Of a stretch of 64,000 bases of DNA, positions 12,131 to 23,013 are shown in pieces; the first letter of the stretch is position 1, and each line of letters opens with the position of its first letter. The stretch lies in NCBI GenBank assembly GCA_032622095.1, contig CP136065.1, positions 51,517,949 to 51,581,948 of the forward strand. Reading direction: 5' to 3'. Source of the stretch: Siphonodentalium dalli. Lineage: Eukaryota; Mollusca; Scaphopoda; Gadilida; Siphonodentaliidae. The translations under genes and the position numbers were made by a program. Below the pieces are notes generated by a model, which did no database searches, was not told the DNA's origin, and saw nothing but the letters and a program-made list of their open reading frames with translations.

Positions 12131-12570
12131 AACTCGCCAAATTCGGCACGCAACTATTGGCGATAAACTAACGAAAATTATTTCGCCACCGGGAGTCATT
12201 TCTTTCAATGAAAATATAAAAATGACGATGTGTTCTGTCAATTTGGATATAATATTTGTAAAAAAAATAAATAACTACTTTGAGCAAGATAATTCTCCAT
12301 TTGAGGCAGTCATTTCGTATCCTGTTCTACAATAACCGACCATGTGGAAGGTGTCCTGCCCATCTAAGGTGGAAATATTGGTCTGTAGCCTAACTAAGAT
12401 CACACGATACGAAATGACTCGGGATGTTACGAGTTGACTCAGCTGGAGGTTACGAGTTGACTCATAATCGGGTACGTATTTTTTCGGAGGGTACGAGATG
12501 ATCAGGGTACGAAATGACTTGCTCCCCTCCATGGGTTTCCATTTGATCACCCTACCGGAGTGTTTCACAT
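12131..12570. repeat. dispersed repeat copy (plus) interrupted by a ~250-bp insert
   Basis: 12131-12292 matches 16565-16735, with shared blocks CGATAAAC.AACG, AAAATGACGAT and GTCAATTTGGATAT. The family's following block (GAGTGTTTCACA) resumes only near 12560. Between them (about 12297-12545) lies a segment bounded by inverted copies of GTCATTTCGTA/TACGAAATGAC, with repeated TACGAGTTGACTC inside. This suggests a small TIR element inserted in the older repeat. Confidence 0.55.
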
Positions 12571-13050
12571 CATTAAATGAATCGGACACAACAGCGCCTC
12601 ATTAAATAAACGAACATGGGCACAATTAGACCAATGGTATATATCGCCCGGACCGAACTATATCGAAGATCATTAATAGTCGACGGTACAGGCCGGTCAC
12701 TTAGTTCATCGATGAATGATTGCATTGGGGCATTTCTGTGGGTGATTTTATTGTGAGATCACTGGCAGATCCGCATGCGTCGGGGGGACAGAGTATAATT
12801 TCCTGTCATTTGTCTGGCTCACGCCCACACAAAACACATTCGTCCAGTTGAGCCTGATTGATTGCAGCGTTCAGTGCCTAAGCATCGTGTGTCATACGGT
12901 ATTGGATTAATACTTGTTTGGTTCATCGGCACGAGCAGATAATTAAGTTACAGTTATGATGTAGCCTTGATAACTACGATCTTGATTAACCTCGCGCAAC
13001 ATATAATCAGGTCACGTGCACAGACTTGTTTTATTCCTCGTTACCGTTTA
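12571..13050. other. non-genic stretch
   Basis: No gene or repeat recognised. Confidence 0.45.
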
Positions 13051-13577
13051 TTAAAGGTTGATTATCTCTTTGTAAACATGTATTATATAATTAAGGGGTA
13101 TACAATATTAGATCTGAATCGAATACTCCTGTCCGGAAATGCTTCTATCGATTAATATTGATTTTATTTCGAATATTTTCTGGTCTAAGAAGGTGTGGGT
13201 GTTCAGCTAACGAACAATAGTGGTTACTGTTAACAGAGACCAGAAATTTTATGGTGTAATTTTGTCACAACTAAACAATAATTATACTCATTATCGTTTA
13301 TAACTATGGAATAACACAATACAACCAATCAATCTGGGATATTTGACGTTCGGTACGTAGCCATAGGAACAGCCTAATGCTCTCTATCGCTATATGGTAT
13401 CACCCGAATGGTCTGTTCTAAAAAAACACAAATAAACGGTCCCAATAAAATATTCTAAATAAAATCAATATTAATTGATAGAAGCCTTTCCGGACAGGGG
13501 TATTCAGTTTATATTTATTATTTTATACCCACGCAACTATTTCAAATTAGTTATTTAAAGAGATAATCCACCTTTAA
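13051..13577. mobile_element. TTAA-flanked fold-back element with ~145-bp arms
   Basis: TTAA at 13051-13054 precedes AGGTTGATTATCTCTTT, and AAAGAGATAATCCACCT precedes TTAA at 13574-13577. The arms stay complementary inward, including CCTGTCCGGAAATGCTTCTA near 13130 against its complement near 13480-13500, and ATTAATATTGATTTTATTT. Non-autonomous. TTAA duplication fits piggyBac or Kolobok superfamilies; the AGG start does not match piggyBac's CCC. Confidence 0.7.
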
Positions 13578-13928
13578 CAAAATAGCATACAAACAAGAAT
13601 AGAGATAAATACAAGCACCATTATGACTAAAATTGATTTTGTGCTGAACATTATCAGTTACATTTGCCCGGTTGAGGGTCAGTGAGAATAAATCTACATC
13701 ACACTGACTCTCAAATGGGGGAACTTTGCCTGGGTTGGCAATCAACGGCGTCCGCCGATCCGCCCATGATGCCGTCCATATAAAACTGTACTAGTTCGTA
13801 ACAGCACCGGGTTTCTTCAGCAATTTATCTTACTAAAAACAATACCCACTAACATAATATAGCAAATTAGCAGAACATCCTTACATGACAGGAGCTTCCT
13901 GAATTCTGAGAAAATCCTGTGCCAATAT

Positions 13929-14071
13929 ATTTTCTTATATATGCGAACCTAGCATATATAAGGGAATGCATTGGCCTAATAATATTTACATTGACCTTGA
14001 AACCCAGTGCATTCTCTTATATATGCGATGCTACATATGGGATACTCGCATATATAAGAGAATGCACATGT
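13929..14071. mobile_element. diverged nested-palindrome element
   Basis: Two decayed copies of the 69-bp palindrome (13929-13977 and about 14006-14066). Both show TCTTATATATGCGA ... TCGCATATATAAG.GAATGCA, separated by an AT-rich spacer. Open frames here (13919-14113 and 13966-14151) are repeat-derived. Confidence 0.65.
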
Positions 14072-14167
14072 GCAGGATCTGTAATGCTGCACCGGTGCAG
14101 CTCCCGTCATTAAAGGGTGTAATATTCACGTTCCGAACTGACACAGAATAATTCAGAACTTTTAAAG

Positions 14168-14460
14168 TGATGTGAAACACTCGGGTAGGGTGATTAAATA
14201 GAAATGGATAATAACCTTGCTCAAATTAGTAATGTTTACAAATATTAAATCCAAATTGACAACACACACTGCAATTATTATATATTAATGAAATGCAGTG
14301 ACTCTCGATGGCGAATTTGTTTTCGTTAGTTTATCGCCGATTGTTGTGTCCCGAATCGCCAAGTAAATATTTACAATTCAGCGTAGTTCAGACGATGTTT
14401 TCTATGCAGTTGTACGGTCGATTTGCTTGAGATTTTCGGCGATGTTAGTAGAATGCTACA
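14168..14460 (-). repeat. dispersed repeat, minus-strand copy of 16478-16785
   Basis: Read on the minus strand it gives ACATCGCCGAAAATCTCAA, ACATCGTCTGAACTACGCT, GTAAATATTTAC and CGATAAAC.AACG, in the same order as the plus copy at 16478-16785. It also ends in the GTGTTTCACA block. No coding capacity. Confidence 0.7.
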
Positions 14461-14696
14461 TTTCCAGTTGGCATAGCACCTGAGTACTAAATTATCAGTT
14501 TCTCACATCGGAACAAGTCCATAACATGTATTTAAAGCCCATTTTCAGGTTACCAGGAAACGGAAAAGGAAAACGTCTTCTAATCACCATCATTCGTATT
14601 ACACATGCAGGCATCGCGAAAATCCAAGAAATCATCCATAAGTTATATTTCCCTTTCATGACGGGAGCTGCGTTGGTGCAGCATTAAAGACCATGT

Positions 14697-14817
14697 GCCA
14701 GTGCATTCTATAATATATGCGAGTCTCCCATAGGGAGCCTAACATATATACGAGAATGTACTGGCTTATAAGATCAAGGTAAATATTGTTAGTCCAATGC
14801 ATTCTCTATGCGAGGCG
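14697..14817. mobile_element. diverged nested-palindrome element, second decayed copy
   Basis: 14697-14762 carries the diverged palindrome (ATATATGCGAGTC ... TATATACGAGAATG). 14800-14817 holds the start of a second one (CCAATGCATTCTC..TGCGAGGCG), cut short. Same family as 21271-21486. Confidence 0.6.
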
Positions 14818-14868
14818 CCCAATGTTTAAAAGTGTCTTAGAGCAAGTAATTGGTTAAGCGTTATATAC

Positions 14869-15170
14869 AAACCGCCATTATTACCGCCATTATTGCTATG
14901 TATATATACAAACCGCCATTATTGCTATGTATATATACAAACCGCCATTATTGCTATGTATATATACAAACCGCCATTATTGCTATGTATATATACAAAC
15001 CGCCATTATTGCTATGTATATATACAAACCGCCATTATTGCTATGTATATATACAAACCGCCATTATTGCTATGTATATATACAAACCGCCATTATTGCT
15101 ATGTATATATACAAACCGCCATTATTGCTATGTATATATACAAACCGCCATTATTGCTATGTATATATAC
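14869..15170. repeat. 29-bp minisatellite, 10 units
   Basis: Nine virtually identical 29-bp units fill 14910-15170, each containing AAACCGCCATTATTGC then TATGTATATATAC. They are preceded by one unit lengthened by a 12-bp internal duplication. Because 29 is not divisible by 3 and the unit lacks stops, all three plus frames stay open. The three overlapping open frames (14850-15265) are artefacts. Confidence 0.97.
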
Positions 15171-15690
15171 AGTTGGCAGTTACTGTTGGTTGTGATTTTA
15201 CGGCGCCAAAGCAACACGTTTTGAAATATCGGCCCGACATGTATAGCAGCACCTTTCATCAATAATTCGGTGCTAGAGACAAGCTTTCTGTAGTGCGATC
15301 GCCGCCAGCATGATTTGCTACAAGTTCCGTAATCCTTAAAAGTTTATATGCGGAATAGTCACGTGAGTCACATGACTGTCGTTGACAATGACGACGCACG
15401 TTACAAGATACAGTTACGCGTGGCTGAACCTGGCTATTGTATCAAATCGGACAGGGAATCTTTAACCAGACCTGAGACCTCTCAGCTGCCCAATGCAACT
15501 TATCTAGGATACAATACTATTATGCACATACTTGTATTCTAAACAAGACCGATCACTCATATAACGATATCCTTTATTAAAATATTCTTATCGAGAGAAA
15601 ATCATGAAATTTAAATTAAAACTATAAACTTAGTTAAATCTTATTGCTGAGCATTATTAATGAGTCTAATATATTAAACATTTTGGTGTG
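15171..15690. other. non-genic stretch
   Basis: No gene recognised. A 64-codon frame at 15348-15542 has no family resemblance. Confidence 0.45.
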
Positions 15691-15740
15691 TTTGTTGGAG
15701 ATATCTGGCTATCTGTTATCTGTTTCATCATTAACCATTT

Positions 15741-15845
15741 TTTACTAAATGGATTCTCCACTCAGTTATATTTCATATATATAGGCACCATCTATGATTT
15801 ATCTGAAGGGGTGTTCTGGAAATATAAGCAGGCGACAGGTGGACA
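15741..15845 (+). repeat. dispersed repeat similar at protein level to 29628-29735
   Basis: Both segments read in an open plus frame as (L/I)(L/I)NG.S.......Y.G.......GVF.K.....(G/T). DNA blocks AATGGA, TCAGTTATA and GGGGTGTTC are shared. This is possibly a fragment of a mobile-element protein; the family is not recognised. The open frame extends across 15688-15894. Confidence 0.45.
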
Positions 15846-15897
15846 AATCAATATATCAAGTGCAGAATTATTCATATACATAGGTGTGAAATAATAA

Positions 15898-16178
15898 GCG
15901 GGGCCTCCGTGGCTCAGTCGGTTGAACGATGAGGGTTCAAATCCACATGTTTCCATGTGATGGATTTTAACTCGAAATCGTTATCAGGTGAAGTTGCCAG
16001 TTACTCGCCGATGGTGGCCGGTGGTTTGCCGCACATGGTCGATGAGTTTATTAGCCATTGAAATCACTGTTAGATTAGCCGTAAGTGTGCGGATTTCCTC
16101 CACCACTAAAACTGGCAATGTCGTGATATGGCCTTAGTTGCTGAAAGCGATATAAACCCAAATCAATCAATCAATTTA
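15898..16178 (+). mobile_element. tRNA-derived SINE, copy 1
   Basis: It starts GCGGGGCCTCCGTGGCTCAG, with a polymerase III A box (TGGCTCAGTCGG) and a B box (GGTTCAAATCC). The A-to-B spacing is shortened compared with copy 2, so the tRNA-like head has an internal deletion. A conserved body follows (GGTTTGCCGCACATGGTCGA, CATTGAAATCACT, GTGCGGATTTCCTCCACCAC) and a tail of GATATAAACCCAAATCAATC repeats. It makes no protein; mobilisation would depend on a partner LINE. Confidence 0.85.
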
Positions 16179-16477
16179 ATCAGATAACAAATTCAACGAA
16201 AGGCTGTTTATTCAACTTATTATCTCCAAATTTCCCCCAATGAACATGAATCCGCTCTTTAAAAACACGTTTCCGGTATGCTACTTTTTGGCTGCACCCC
16301 ACAAGTCGGACAGCAATAGAAGCCACAAGTGTATCGTATGTACAGGTATAGCCGTTCGTCCTTCCGTCCGTCCGGATTTGGGTACCTTAAATACGTATTG
16401 TGGACTTGTTTGGGTGCGTGAAACTGATAAGTTTGTACTCATGCGCTATGCCAACTTGAGGAATATAGCATTATAAT

Positions 16478-16785
16478 AACATCGCCGAAAATCTCAAACA
16501 ATTAGACCGTACCACTCCATATAGAACATCGTCTGAACTACGCTTAATTGTAAATATTTACATCTCGATTCGGGACGCAACTATCGCCGATAAACGAACG
16601 CAAACGATTTCGCCATAGAGTCATCGCATTTAATTAATATATAAAAATGACGATTGTTGTGTTGTCAATTTGGATATCTTATTTGTTAAAAAACTTATGA
16701 TAGCTACTTTGAGCGAGATTATTCTCCATTTCTGTTATAACACCACATCTGAGTGTTTCACACTACTTTAACTGTGAAATCAACT
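16478..16785 (+). repeat. dispersed repeat, best-preserved copy
   Basis: This is the reference copy for 12131-12570 and 14168-14460 (minus). It runs from ACATCGCCGAAAATCTCAAA to GAGTGTTTCACACTA. Terminal inverted repeats are not clear and there is no coding frame. Confidence 0.65.
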
Positions 16786-16786
16786 C

Positions 16787-17020
16787 CTCCTACAGTTCGT
16801 ATCATATTTACCTAACACTTCAGGACATTATTACTGACACATTGATGATGTACAACAGGTATTGTGCTTTCTCGACATAGAACATGTGCCTTAACTGTGA
16901 AATAAACTCCTCCTAATATAATTCGTATTGGATTTACCTAAAACTTCAGGACATTATTATTGACCACATTGAAGATGTTCAACATATTTAGTGAGTATGC
17001 ACTTTGTATCATATTGGTGT
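16787..17020. repeat. ~106-bp direct repeat, two to three units
   Basis: AACTGTGAAAT.AACTCCTCCT occurs at about 16787 and 16893. It is followed in each by TTCGTAT, TTTACCTAA, ACTTCAGGACATTATTA, TGA.GATGT and CAACA. A third, partial start (AACTCCTCCT) lies near 17024. Confidence 0.7.
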
Positions 17021-17680
17021 AACCAACTCCTCCTTGCCATCGTCGGGGGACATGTTGGTCAGCGACTATATATATCACCTGAACATCCCTCCAAATCAAT
17101 AATATATAATTCCAATGGAGTAATTCATTTAGTAAAGAAAAAATTAATCGTCCAATTAACTGAATCTCGTTCGACATCACTGTAACTTCCTGATCGCCGC
17201 ATAACATCTGTCTTTTTCCGCGAAGCTCACGATTTAACGTAAATCGTCCTTCTAAAGTTCATATGTGACACAAAATGTCAGACCATCTTGCATCCATACT
17301 CCATGGAATGCAAAGCAAATCACCATCTAATTTCTTAACACGATAACCTATTCCAAATTACAGCATGCCATATGCAGCGCATTAACGTTATTACACGTTG
17401 ATTACAAGTTTTGCATATATAGGTAGGCATTGTCCTCGACAGAAGAACACATCCCCGATACTATCTGGCTTCGCGCACTCACACCAGAGTGGATATCAGA
17501 CAGGAGTTACCTTGTGGTGGCGTTCTTCTCCCCGAGAAGTCACATACGTCAAAGACAGCGGCCCTTATTCTTGGGAATGCTGTTATACTCTAAAAGAGAG
17601 GGAGTGCTATGTCACTCTACAGGGACGTGCATGCAGCTACTACTAGTAACGTAACGGCATTACATGTTTTCCGTTGGGGG
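17021..17680. other. non-genic stretch
   Basis: No recognised gene. Two overlapping plus-strand frames at 17398-17654 are open together but match no family, and the minus strand is broken. Confidence 0.4.
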
Positions 17681-18040
17681 AACTGCAGCCCCCCACCCTT
17701 GAACCAGACCAGTTTGCGAAATTCCATTTCCACCCCTTGGTCTTGAATATTCCAACTGGTTTCTCAATCTGACACCCCATAATGTTGGAAATTTTCAACT
17801 GACTGCCATTTCTTTCACATTTTTTTTACCGAATGTGGGTATATTTGCGACGGTTGGTCTAAAATCAACAAATTTCCCCATAAAATTCTGGTTGGATAAT
17901 CAAACTATGAGAACAATTTCAACCTATGTTTTTGGAGTGAAATTCCGACTGCTGTTTTGTTCGGCATGAAATCTGGAACTGTTGAAAATCTTGACAAAAG
18001 TTGGGGTGAGAAATTACCGGGGAAAAAACGACCACGTTTG
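17681..18040 (-). repeat. degenerate 'GGAAATTTCAAC' dispersed repeat
   Basis: A member of a decayed family also at 21880-22090 (minus), about 42530-42790, 43930-44260 (plus), 45560-45680, 46480-46620 and 54850-55200 (plus). Shared marks on the family strand are AACTTTGGTCAAAATTTTC, GGAAATTTC, CATGCC.GACAC and GGTAGTTTGATTTTC. No coding frame is conserved. Confidence 0.6.
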
Positions 18041-18216
18041 TTGACTTATTATCTGAATATTTCCCGCCAAAGAATATGAATCCTTCGGCAATTGTATTAG
18101 CTTTTTGTCTGTATATCTGTTTTTATTACATGAACTCCCCTCGAAATGAGTAATAGACCGTTCCAATGCATACTTTTATAACTGAAAGGGAGACCCATTC
18201 AGTATAGAATGGTTAA
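18041..18216 (+). repeat. dispersed repeat shared with 46180-46356
   Basis: Both copies read TGTTGA.(C)..TATTATCT.AATATTTCC, then 'ATCCTTC', and end GGGAGA.(C/T)CCATTCAGTATAG followed by GTTAA after a few bases. The last block is echoed at 4912-4940 and its duplicate near 7180. No coding capacity. Confidence 0.55.
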
Positions 18217-18677
18217 TACAATAGCAGATCGTCTATTCGCATTGGTAATTCGACCAGAAGTTGATATCGTGGAGTAATGAGTCTCAAGATAGAGGTTGAT
18301 TTCTGGACGATTTAATAGTATGGCCAATTTAACATGGCTATATTAATCTACCAGAGCCTCAATTGGTCACTTAAACGCAACGGCGGCGAAGATAACGTTA
18401 ACACAGATTGTGGACACGCCGCCAATTTACCAGCTTATAAGCAAATTTGGCTTCCTTGATTTTGGATTCTCTTTCTGGTAGGTAGGTGTATCTGGGTCAA
18501 TTGATATCATTGGTAATTACGTCTCGATTTCGCCTTGTCTGTTAAGTTAATTGGGTCGTGCAATAACACCGAACGGTGTATGTTGCATACCATCACGGTG
18601 GCGGAATCCAGGACAGTTCTCCACCAGACATTACCACACCCGCTCTAAAGTAGAGAAAACGCACATTTCACCATCGG

Positions 18678-18850
18678 ACATTTCCCCCTTCTAAATATCA
18701 GAGTTGGACATTCCCCACCGTACATTTGTCGACCTTGTTGATCGACTACTTTAAGTAACCTACCATGAGCATGTGCAGTATGTATGGGTGGGGAAATGTC
18801 CGCTCGTGAAGATGGGGAAATGTTCGGTGGGGAATTGTCCGGTACCAGGT
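18678..18850. repeat. cluster of GGACATT..CCC / GGGGAAATGTCC inverted motifs
   Basis: GGACATTTCCCCC and GGACATTCCCCACCG near 18678-18720 are opposed by GGGGAAATGTCCG, GGGGAAATGTTCGG and GGGGAATTGTCCGG near 18790-18840. This is likely a short fold-back repeat. Confidence 0.5.
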
Positions 18851-18910
18851 GATTTGTTCTCGAGAACCGGACAAATTCAACATATCTTTCAGCCTGTTCA
18901 CCCGCCTAGC

Positions 18911-19245
18911 CGCGCATTCTCTGCTTATAATATAACTTGTTTTATGCTAATAATTGCTTATTTTGAGTCTATAATGTGCTGAAAATGACAGCGTTTTAAT
19001 CTCATTATCGACTCATAGTGAGGCGATTCTAAGCAGTTTATGTGCAGACAATCACTCAAATAAGCCAACTCACGACTTTTCAAGCGTACGCTCTTTAACA
19101 TGTGTTTTCACTGTAGCTCGCACCATAAAACGAAATAACGGGTACGAGTCCCTTATCTGCTTATTTCAGGATCAGACAATCACAACATTATGTACCTATT
19201 TCACATTATAGGTTGATTATGTGCGTATTTCCGCGAGGATCTGTT
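18911..19245 (+). repeat. dispersed repeat shared with 33556-33880 and 25360-25660
   Basis: Common blocks in order: TCTGCTTATAATA.AACTTG, TAATGTGCT, AGTGAGGCGATTCTAA, TATGTGCAGACAAT, ACGAAATAACGGGTA.GAGTC, ATCTGCTTATTTCAG and CCTATTTCACATTATA. The 25-kb copy is much more diverged. No coding frame. Confidence 0.7.
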
Positions 19246-19910
19246 GCGTCTTTATAAAACAGTACAATACTTCAGTTTCTCTAAACCACACTGCGTTTTC
19301 ACATAGCTCTTAAAGATACCCTGTTCGATTAGACACAATAAAACCACGATCTGCTAGATCATAAAATAATCAGGTCCACCATGAGCCCATTAATGGGTAG
19401 GTTTTGATGGCCAGATATCGACTTTCTAACGAGGATATGTTAACCCGTTTATAATTTTGGTCAGCCTAGCAAAACCTCCAACTTATAAAGAGCCTCAAAC
19501 TTCCGCCGCCCAAAAAGCGGTATAAAATAAAGGGTGTTATCAATTTTGATTCTTTGTACCTTTTTACGTAAAACTTTTTCAAATGTTTTATTTCAATTTA
19601 TTATCATGACCTATTTTTATAATACACAGGTATCGAGATAACATTTGTACACTATTCACATATCACATGGTACATATATATACATAGTATATATATTATT
19701 TTAAATAAATATAAACACATTATAAATAAATATAATAGCACTATCATTGCTATATATAACATTCATTTATAGTAATAATAGGCTTAGAAGTGTACATATA
19801 AATTCATGCACAAATACACATACACAGTTATCAATGTGAATGTATGCCTTATATACAAGGCGGCGCGTCAGTTTATCTTTATAATACCGTATGGAGTATT
19901 CTAATCGCTA
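19246..19910. other. AT-rich non-genic stretch
   Basis: No gene seen. 19670-19770 is dense in TATATA-type low-complexity sequence. Confidence 0.5.
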
Positions 19911-20152
19911 TCATTCAACATTCAATAGTTCGCGGTTAACAATTTTAATAAAATCACATAATCGTCGTAGGGTTGTTGGATTTTTCCGATTAAGTAGTTC
20001 GCTCATAGTGATTGTATTGGGGCGTTTGTCCGAAAACGTTATTAATAAACGGCGCCTGGCTTTAGATAAGCTTTCGCATACGAGAAGGTGCTTGGAACTC
20101 GTCTCAAATTTTACAGGATATGCAGAGTTGGCATACGCGATCAGATTGTTCG
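19911..20152 (-). pseudogene. LINE C-terminal relic
   Basis: A minus-strand frame without stops runs to a TGA at 19911-19913. It reads like the extreme C-terminus of a non-LTR retrotransposon ORF2. A KFETSSKHLLVCE block corresponds to the usual 'C..G..ET..H.L..C' zinc-knuckle motif, with the early cysteines lost. It is followed by SKARRRLL and a terminal FSDKRPNTITMSELLNRKNP/TTLRRLCDFIKIVNREL region. Upstream, the minus-strand reading also contains DRVCQLC in another frame, suggesting a frameshift near 20125. The plus-strand frame of 99 codons over the same bases is a shadow. Non-functional; assignment rests on motif memory without alignment. Confidence 0.6.
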
Positions 20153-20190
20153 GAGTTTCTCCAACGGGAGTCGATTATTGCTGGTTCTAA

Positions 20191-21142
20191 ATGTACCGTT
20201 TATCTGGTACACTAAAAATTATCTTTGGAAAGTTTGACTAAATTGGTGTGAAATCGGATAGGACATCTTTAAGTCAGAGCTCGGCATGGACGTCCGTTTT
20301 TGAAAATAACAAAACGTGACATAACGTGACCAACGAGTTATCACACAAGAGTAGGTGGCGGTGCAACGCGGCCATAGATACCGATTGGCACATAACAATG
20401 TGTATGTTTTGGCACATGATAATATAGAATATGAGTTAGAGGTAATAACATCTAACAGATCACAACATAAAATAGAAAGTGCTCGATGCCTGAGCAAAAA
20501 CCTCCAAATGACTCAGAATGACTGCTGCATTACTTATGAAAATGTCTATACAATTTGTTTAAATTCCCACAGATAATTTATAGAATGGCATTTGGCACAC
20601 ATAGGTGCAGCAAAGACATCGAAATCAACTGAAAATGTTATGCGCAGAGACATTTAACAATCAACATAATGCCGGTAGAATTGCAGCTAATGCATTCCGC
20701 TGCAGATGAATGTCTTTTATTTCATGGCTGATCAGCGCTGATGAGACATCAATGAAGGGTTTTGTTGCGATATGCAGTGATATTCAATTTAAGCAAATGC
20801 ATATAATATGAGTCAGAATGTGCATCATGATGGAGACACTGGCTCAGTATGATCCAATAGGATGCGTTCAAATGTGAACAAAATGTACGTTCGTATCGAA
20901 ATGGCCATGGGTTATAGTCGGAATGGCACATTGAGATTTCACTTAACTCAGATGAAGCTTGAAAATTGGTCACGGTTCACGTTACATCCCACGACCTATA
21001 TTCGTCTAGTCCAGCCTACGTTGGTGGTAATCGCGACCTATCTACGCTGAATGGGGGGGGGGGGGGTAACAACAGAATGGGCGAATAGACCAACTTGTCT
21101 AAAACTTCAACCCTCATATACAGCTTTTATTTAGAACCAAAA
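20191..21142. other. non-genic stretch
   Basis: No gene or recognised repeat, apart from a 14-base G run at about 21053-21066. Confidence 0.45.
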
Positions 21143-21516
21143 TTAAACCGGCCAAATAAAGCTTCAACAGCCTAAAATATCTTCGGTCTGTCTCAATAGA
21201 ACCATACAAATATGGATATCATTGGAACCGGCTCCTTGACCACATTGTGATAGTTACAGTTATACCCTGTGCCAATGCATTCTCTTATATATGCGAGTCG
21301 ACCATAGGTCGCCTCGCATATATAAGAGAATGCATTGGCCTAAACAAATATTTTTTTAACACTTTTTACCATATTTTCTTACATTCTTTAACAATTTTAT
21401 AATTTTTAATGTGTTAAGCCAATGCATTCTCTTATATATGCGAGGCGACCTATGGTCGACTCGCATATATAAGAGAATGCATTGGCACAGGGCCGTTCTG
21501 TTGGTTAAAGGGTTAA
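21143..21516. mobile_element. nested-palindrome piggyBac-like MITE, one end lost
   Basis: Two 69-bp palindromes (21271-21339 and 21418-21486) lie in opposite orientation around a 78-bp AT-rich spacer. Outside them CCCTGT / ACAGGG continue the inverted repeat. The right end closes GGTTAAAGGGTTAA at 21513-21516. The left side (AACCGGCCAAATAAAGC ...) matches the intact copy at 28056-28455 in reverse complement, but its terminal CCCTTTACCCAACA is gone. Non-coding. Confidence 0.8.
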
Positions 21517-21879
21517 TATGTAGAGCCCTGTATACATCATCTGTATTGGATAATATTTAAACCAGTACAACATCAATCATGTTGTGGCTATCGAGCTGTA
21601 AAATTTAATTATAGCAAAGATCCAATCACGGATCTAAAATCTGGAGTGGAGCGCATCGCTATCTGTTTACGACCGCTATCTCTTTATTTCAAACCGCAGA
21701 GACACGTGTTCCGCAGGGACGTGGCTATGCGCGGGCTCTCTTTTGATGGGGTCCATCGTGTTATATCCCAATTGCACCCCTTTGATACAGCCCAAACTCC
21801 AAAGTTCGCGACATTCACCCTGATCCCCGTTTAATTCAGCTGGTAACTCAAGCTTGACACACCATAAGAGGTCGAACAT

Positions 21880-22090
21880 TTATGTCCATTCAGTCCAGCG
21901 ATTGTTGTTCTCAAAACAACAAACTTCCCACTAAATACTGTGTTCAAAATCAAACTATGAGAAAAATTTAAAGTTTTTGTGTGAAATTTCGATGTTGTGT
22001 CGGGCATGGCATTTCCAACTGTTGAACATTTTGACCAAAGTGGGGGGTGATACACTACCCCAGGCCCACTGTCGCCGCGTCCCTGCTGTT
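21880..22090 (-). repeat. degenerate 'GGAAATTTCAAC' dispersed repeat
   Basis: Minus-strand copy of the family described at 17681-18040. It contains the complements of TTTGATTTT, GGAAAT and AATGTTCAACAGTTGG. The 118-codon minus frame at 21831-22187 runs through it and is not gene-like. Confidence 0.55.
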
Positions 22091-22619
22091 CCGATGTGTG
22101 TATCTCTTTAATAGGTACAGGTGGAAGTGAGAAATTCCCAGAGACAAGTCGTCCGACGCAATCAAACATAGAACATCGTTCTGTCACTGTTCGGATGAGA
22201 CGTTAATCAGACCGGCCTCAGGGGACTATAAGACGGAACATGATTTCCCAGAATAAAGATGTTGTCTGATTGGCAATGACTTCATTGCTATAGCGTCATT
22301 TCTTCGTTCTACAATGCGTGTAACTCGATTATATATGACGATTATATATATATATATATATAAGTCAGCCAATACGCCAAGGATTATATAGCAAACTATA
22401 TGTAACAGGTGTGTTCGATTGAATATCAGAATGTTGGATATCATATAATCCTATATCCCATGATATGTCAAATATAGCGAATTATCGAAATATGAAATAC
22501 AACGAAAAAGCGAAATAGGAAAATACAGCGAAATAGCGAAATATAGAGCGAAATATAGAAATTGGAAATTACTTTTATAAACGAAATAACGGAGATATTT
22601 GAAGAAGTGTTTTTGACGA

Positions 22620-23013
22620 AATAACGGACATATTTGAAGAAGTGTTTTAAAGAGCGTAACCCAAAGTGTTTCGGTATGTATTTAATTCGCAAGTGATTCA
22701 GGTTAGTGCCTTTCATGTATTCATCACCCACTTCATTTTTACACATACAACATATGTTCTTTGTTCCGCGCTTACCCCATCTACATGTTTCCACCGCCAG
22801 TCTATGATTGCACGTACGTATTTTGATCAGATTCTTTCTAAGATTAAAAGGCAAGTCAAGCATATAATAATCTAAACGAAGGGCACATGGATATTTTCCT
22901 ACACCTGCCAGTTGATATATGTTCAGAATAGACGAATGTACAAAACATAACGCGGCATGTTGATATTGCCAAAGAAATATATTAAATATGGTTGCGGTTT
23001 CTCTACCGACCAA
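22620..23013 (-). pseudogene. LINE C-terminal relic
   Basis: The minus-strand frame opening at 23013 carries, from about residue 50, LDLPFNLRKNLIKIRTCNHR, then LAVETCRWGKR, ICCMC and NEVGDEY, then NLNHLRIKYIPKHF. This pattern (L....R..L.KFR..NHRL..E.GR, C..C, .GDE.H.. , R..Y.. ) is the C-terminal tail of CR1/jockey-type LINE ORF2 proteins, where 'C..C....GDEYHY.F.C' forms a zinc-binding knuckle. The second half of the knuckle is damaged after GDEY, so the copy is decayed. The distal part of the frame (22468-22620) is low-complexity AT-rich sequence and probably not part of it. Confidence 0.7.

Noticed and set aside
14850-15265. Three overlapping 100-124 codon frames
   Set aside because: They are the same 29-bp minisatellite read in three frames; no protein is implied.
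15898-15960. Possible tRNA gene
   Set aside because: The A and B boxes are too close together for a foldable tRNA and lead into a SINE body with a repeat tail; the second copy at 30794 shows the same structure with a target duplication.
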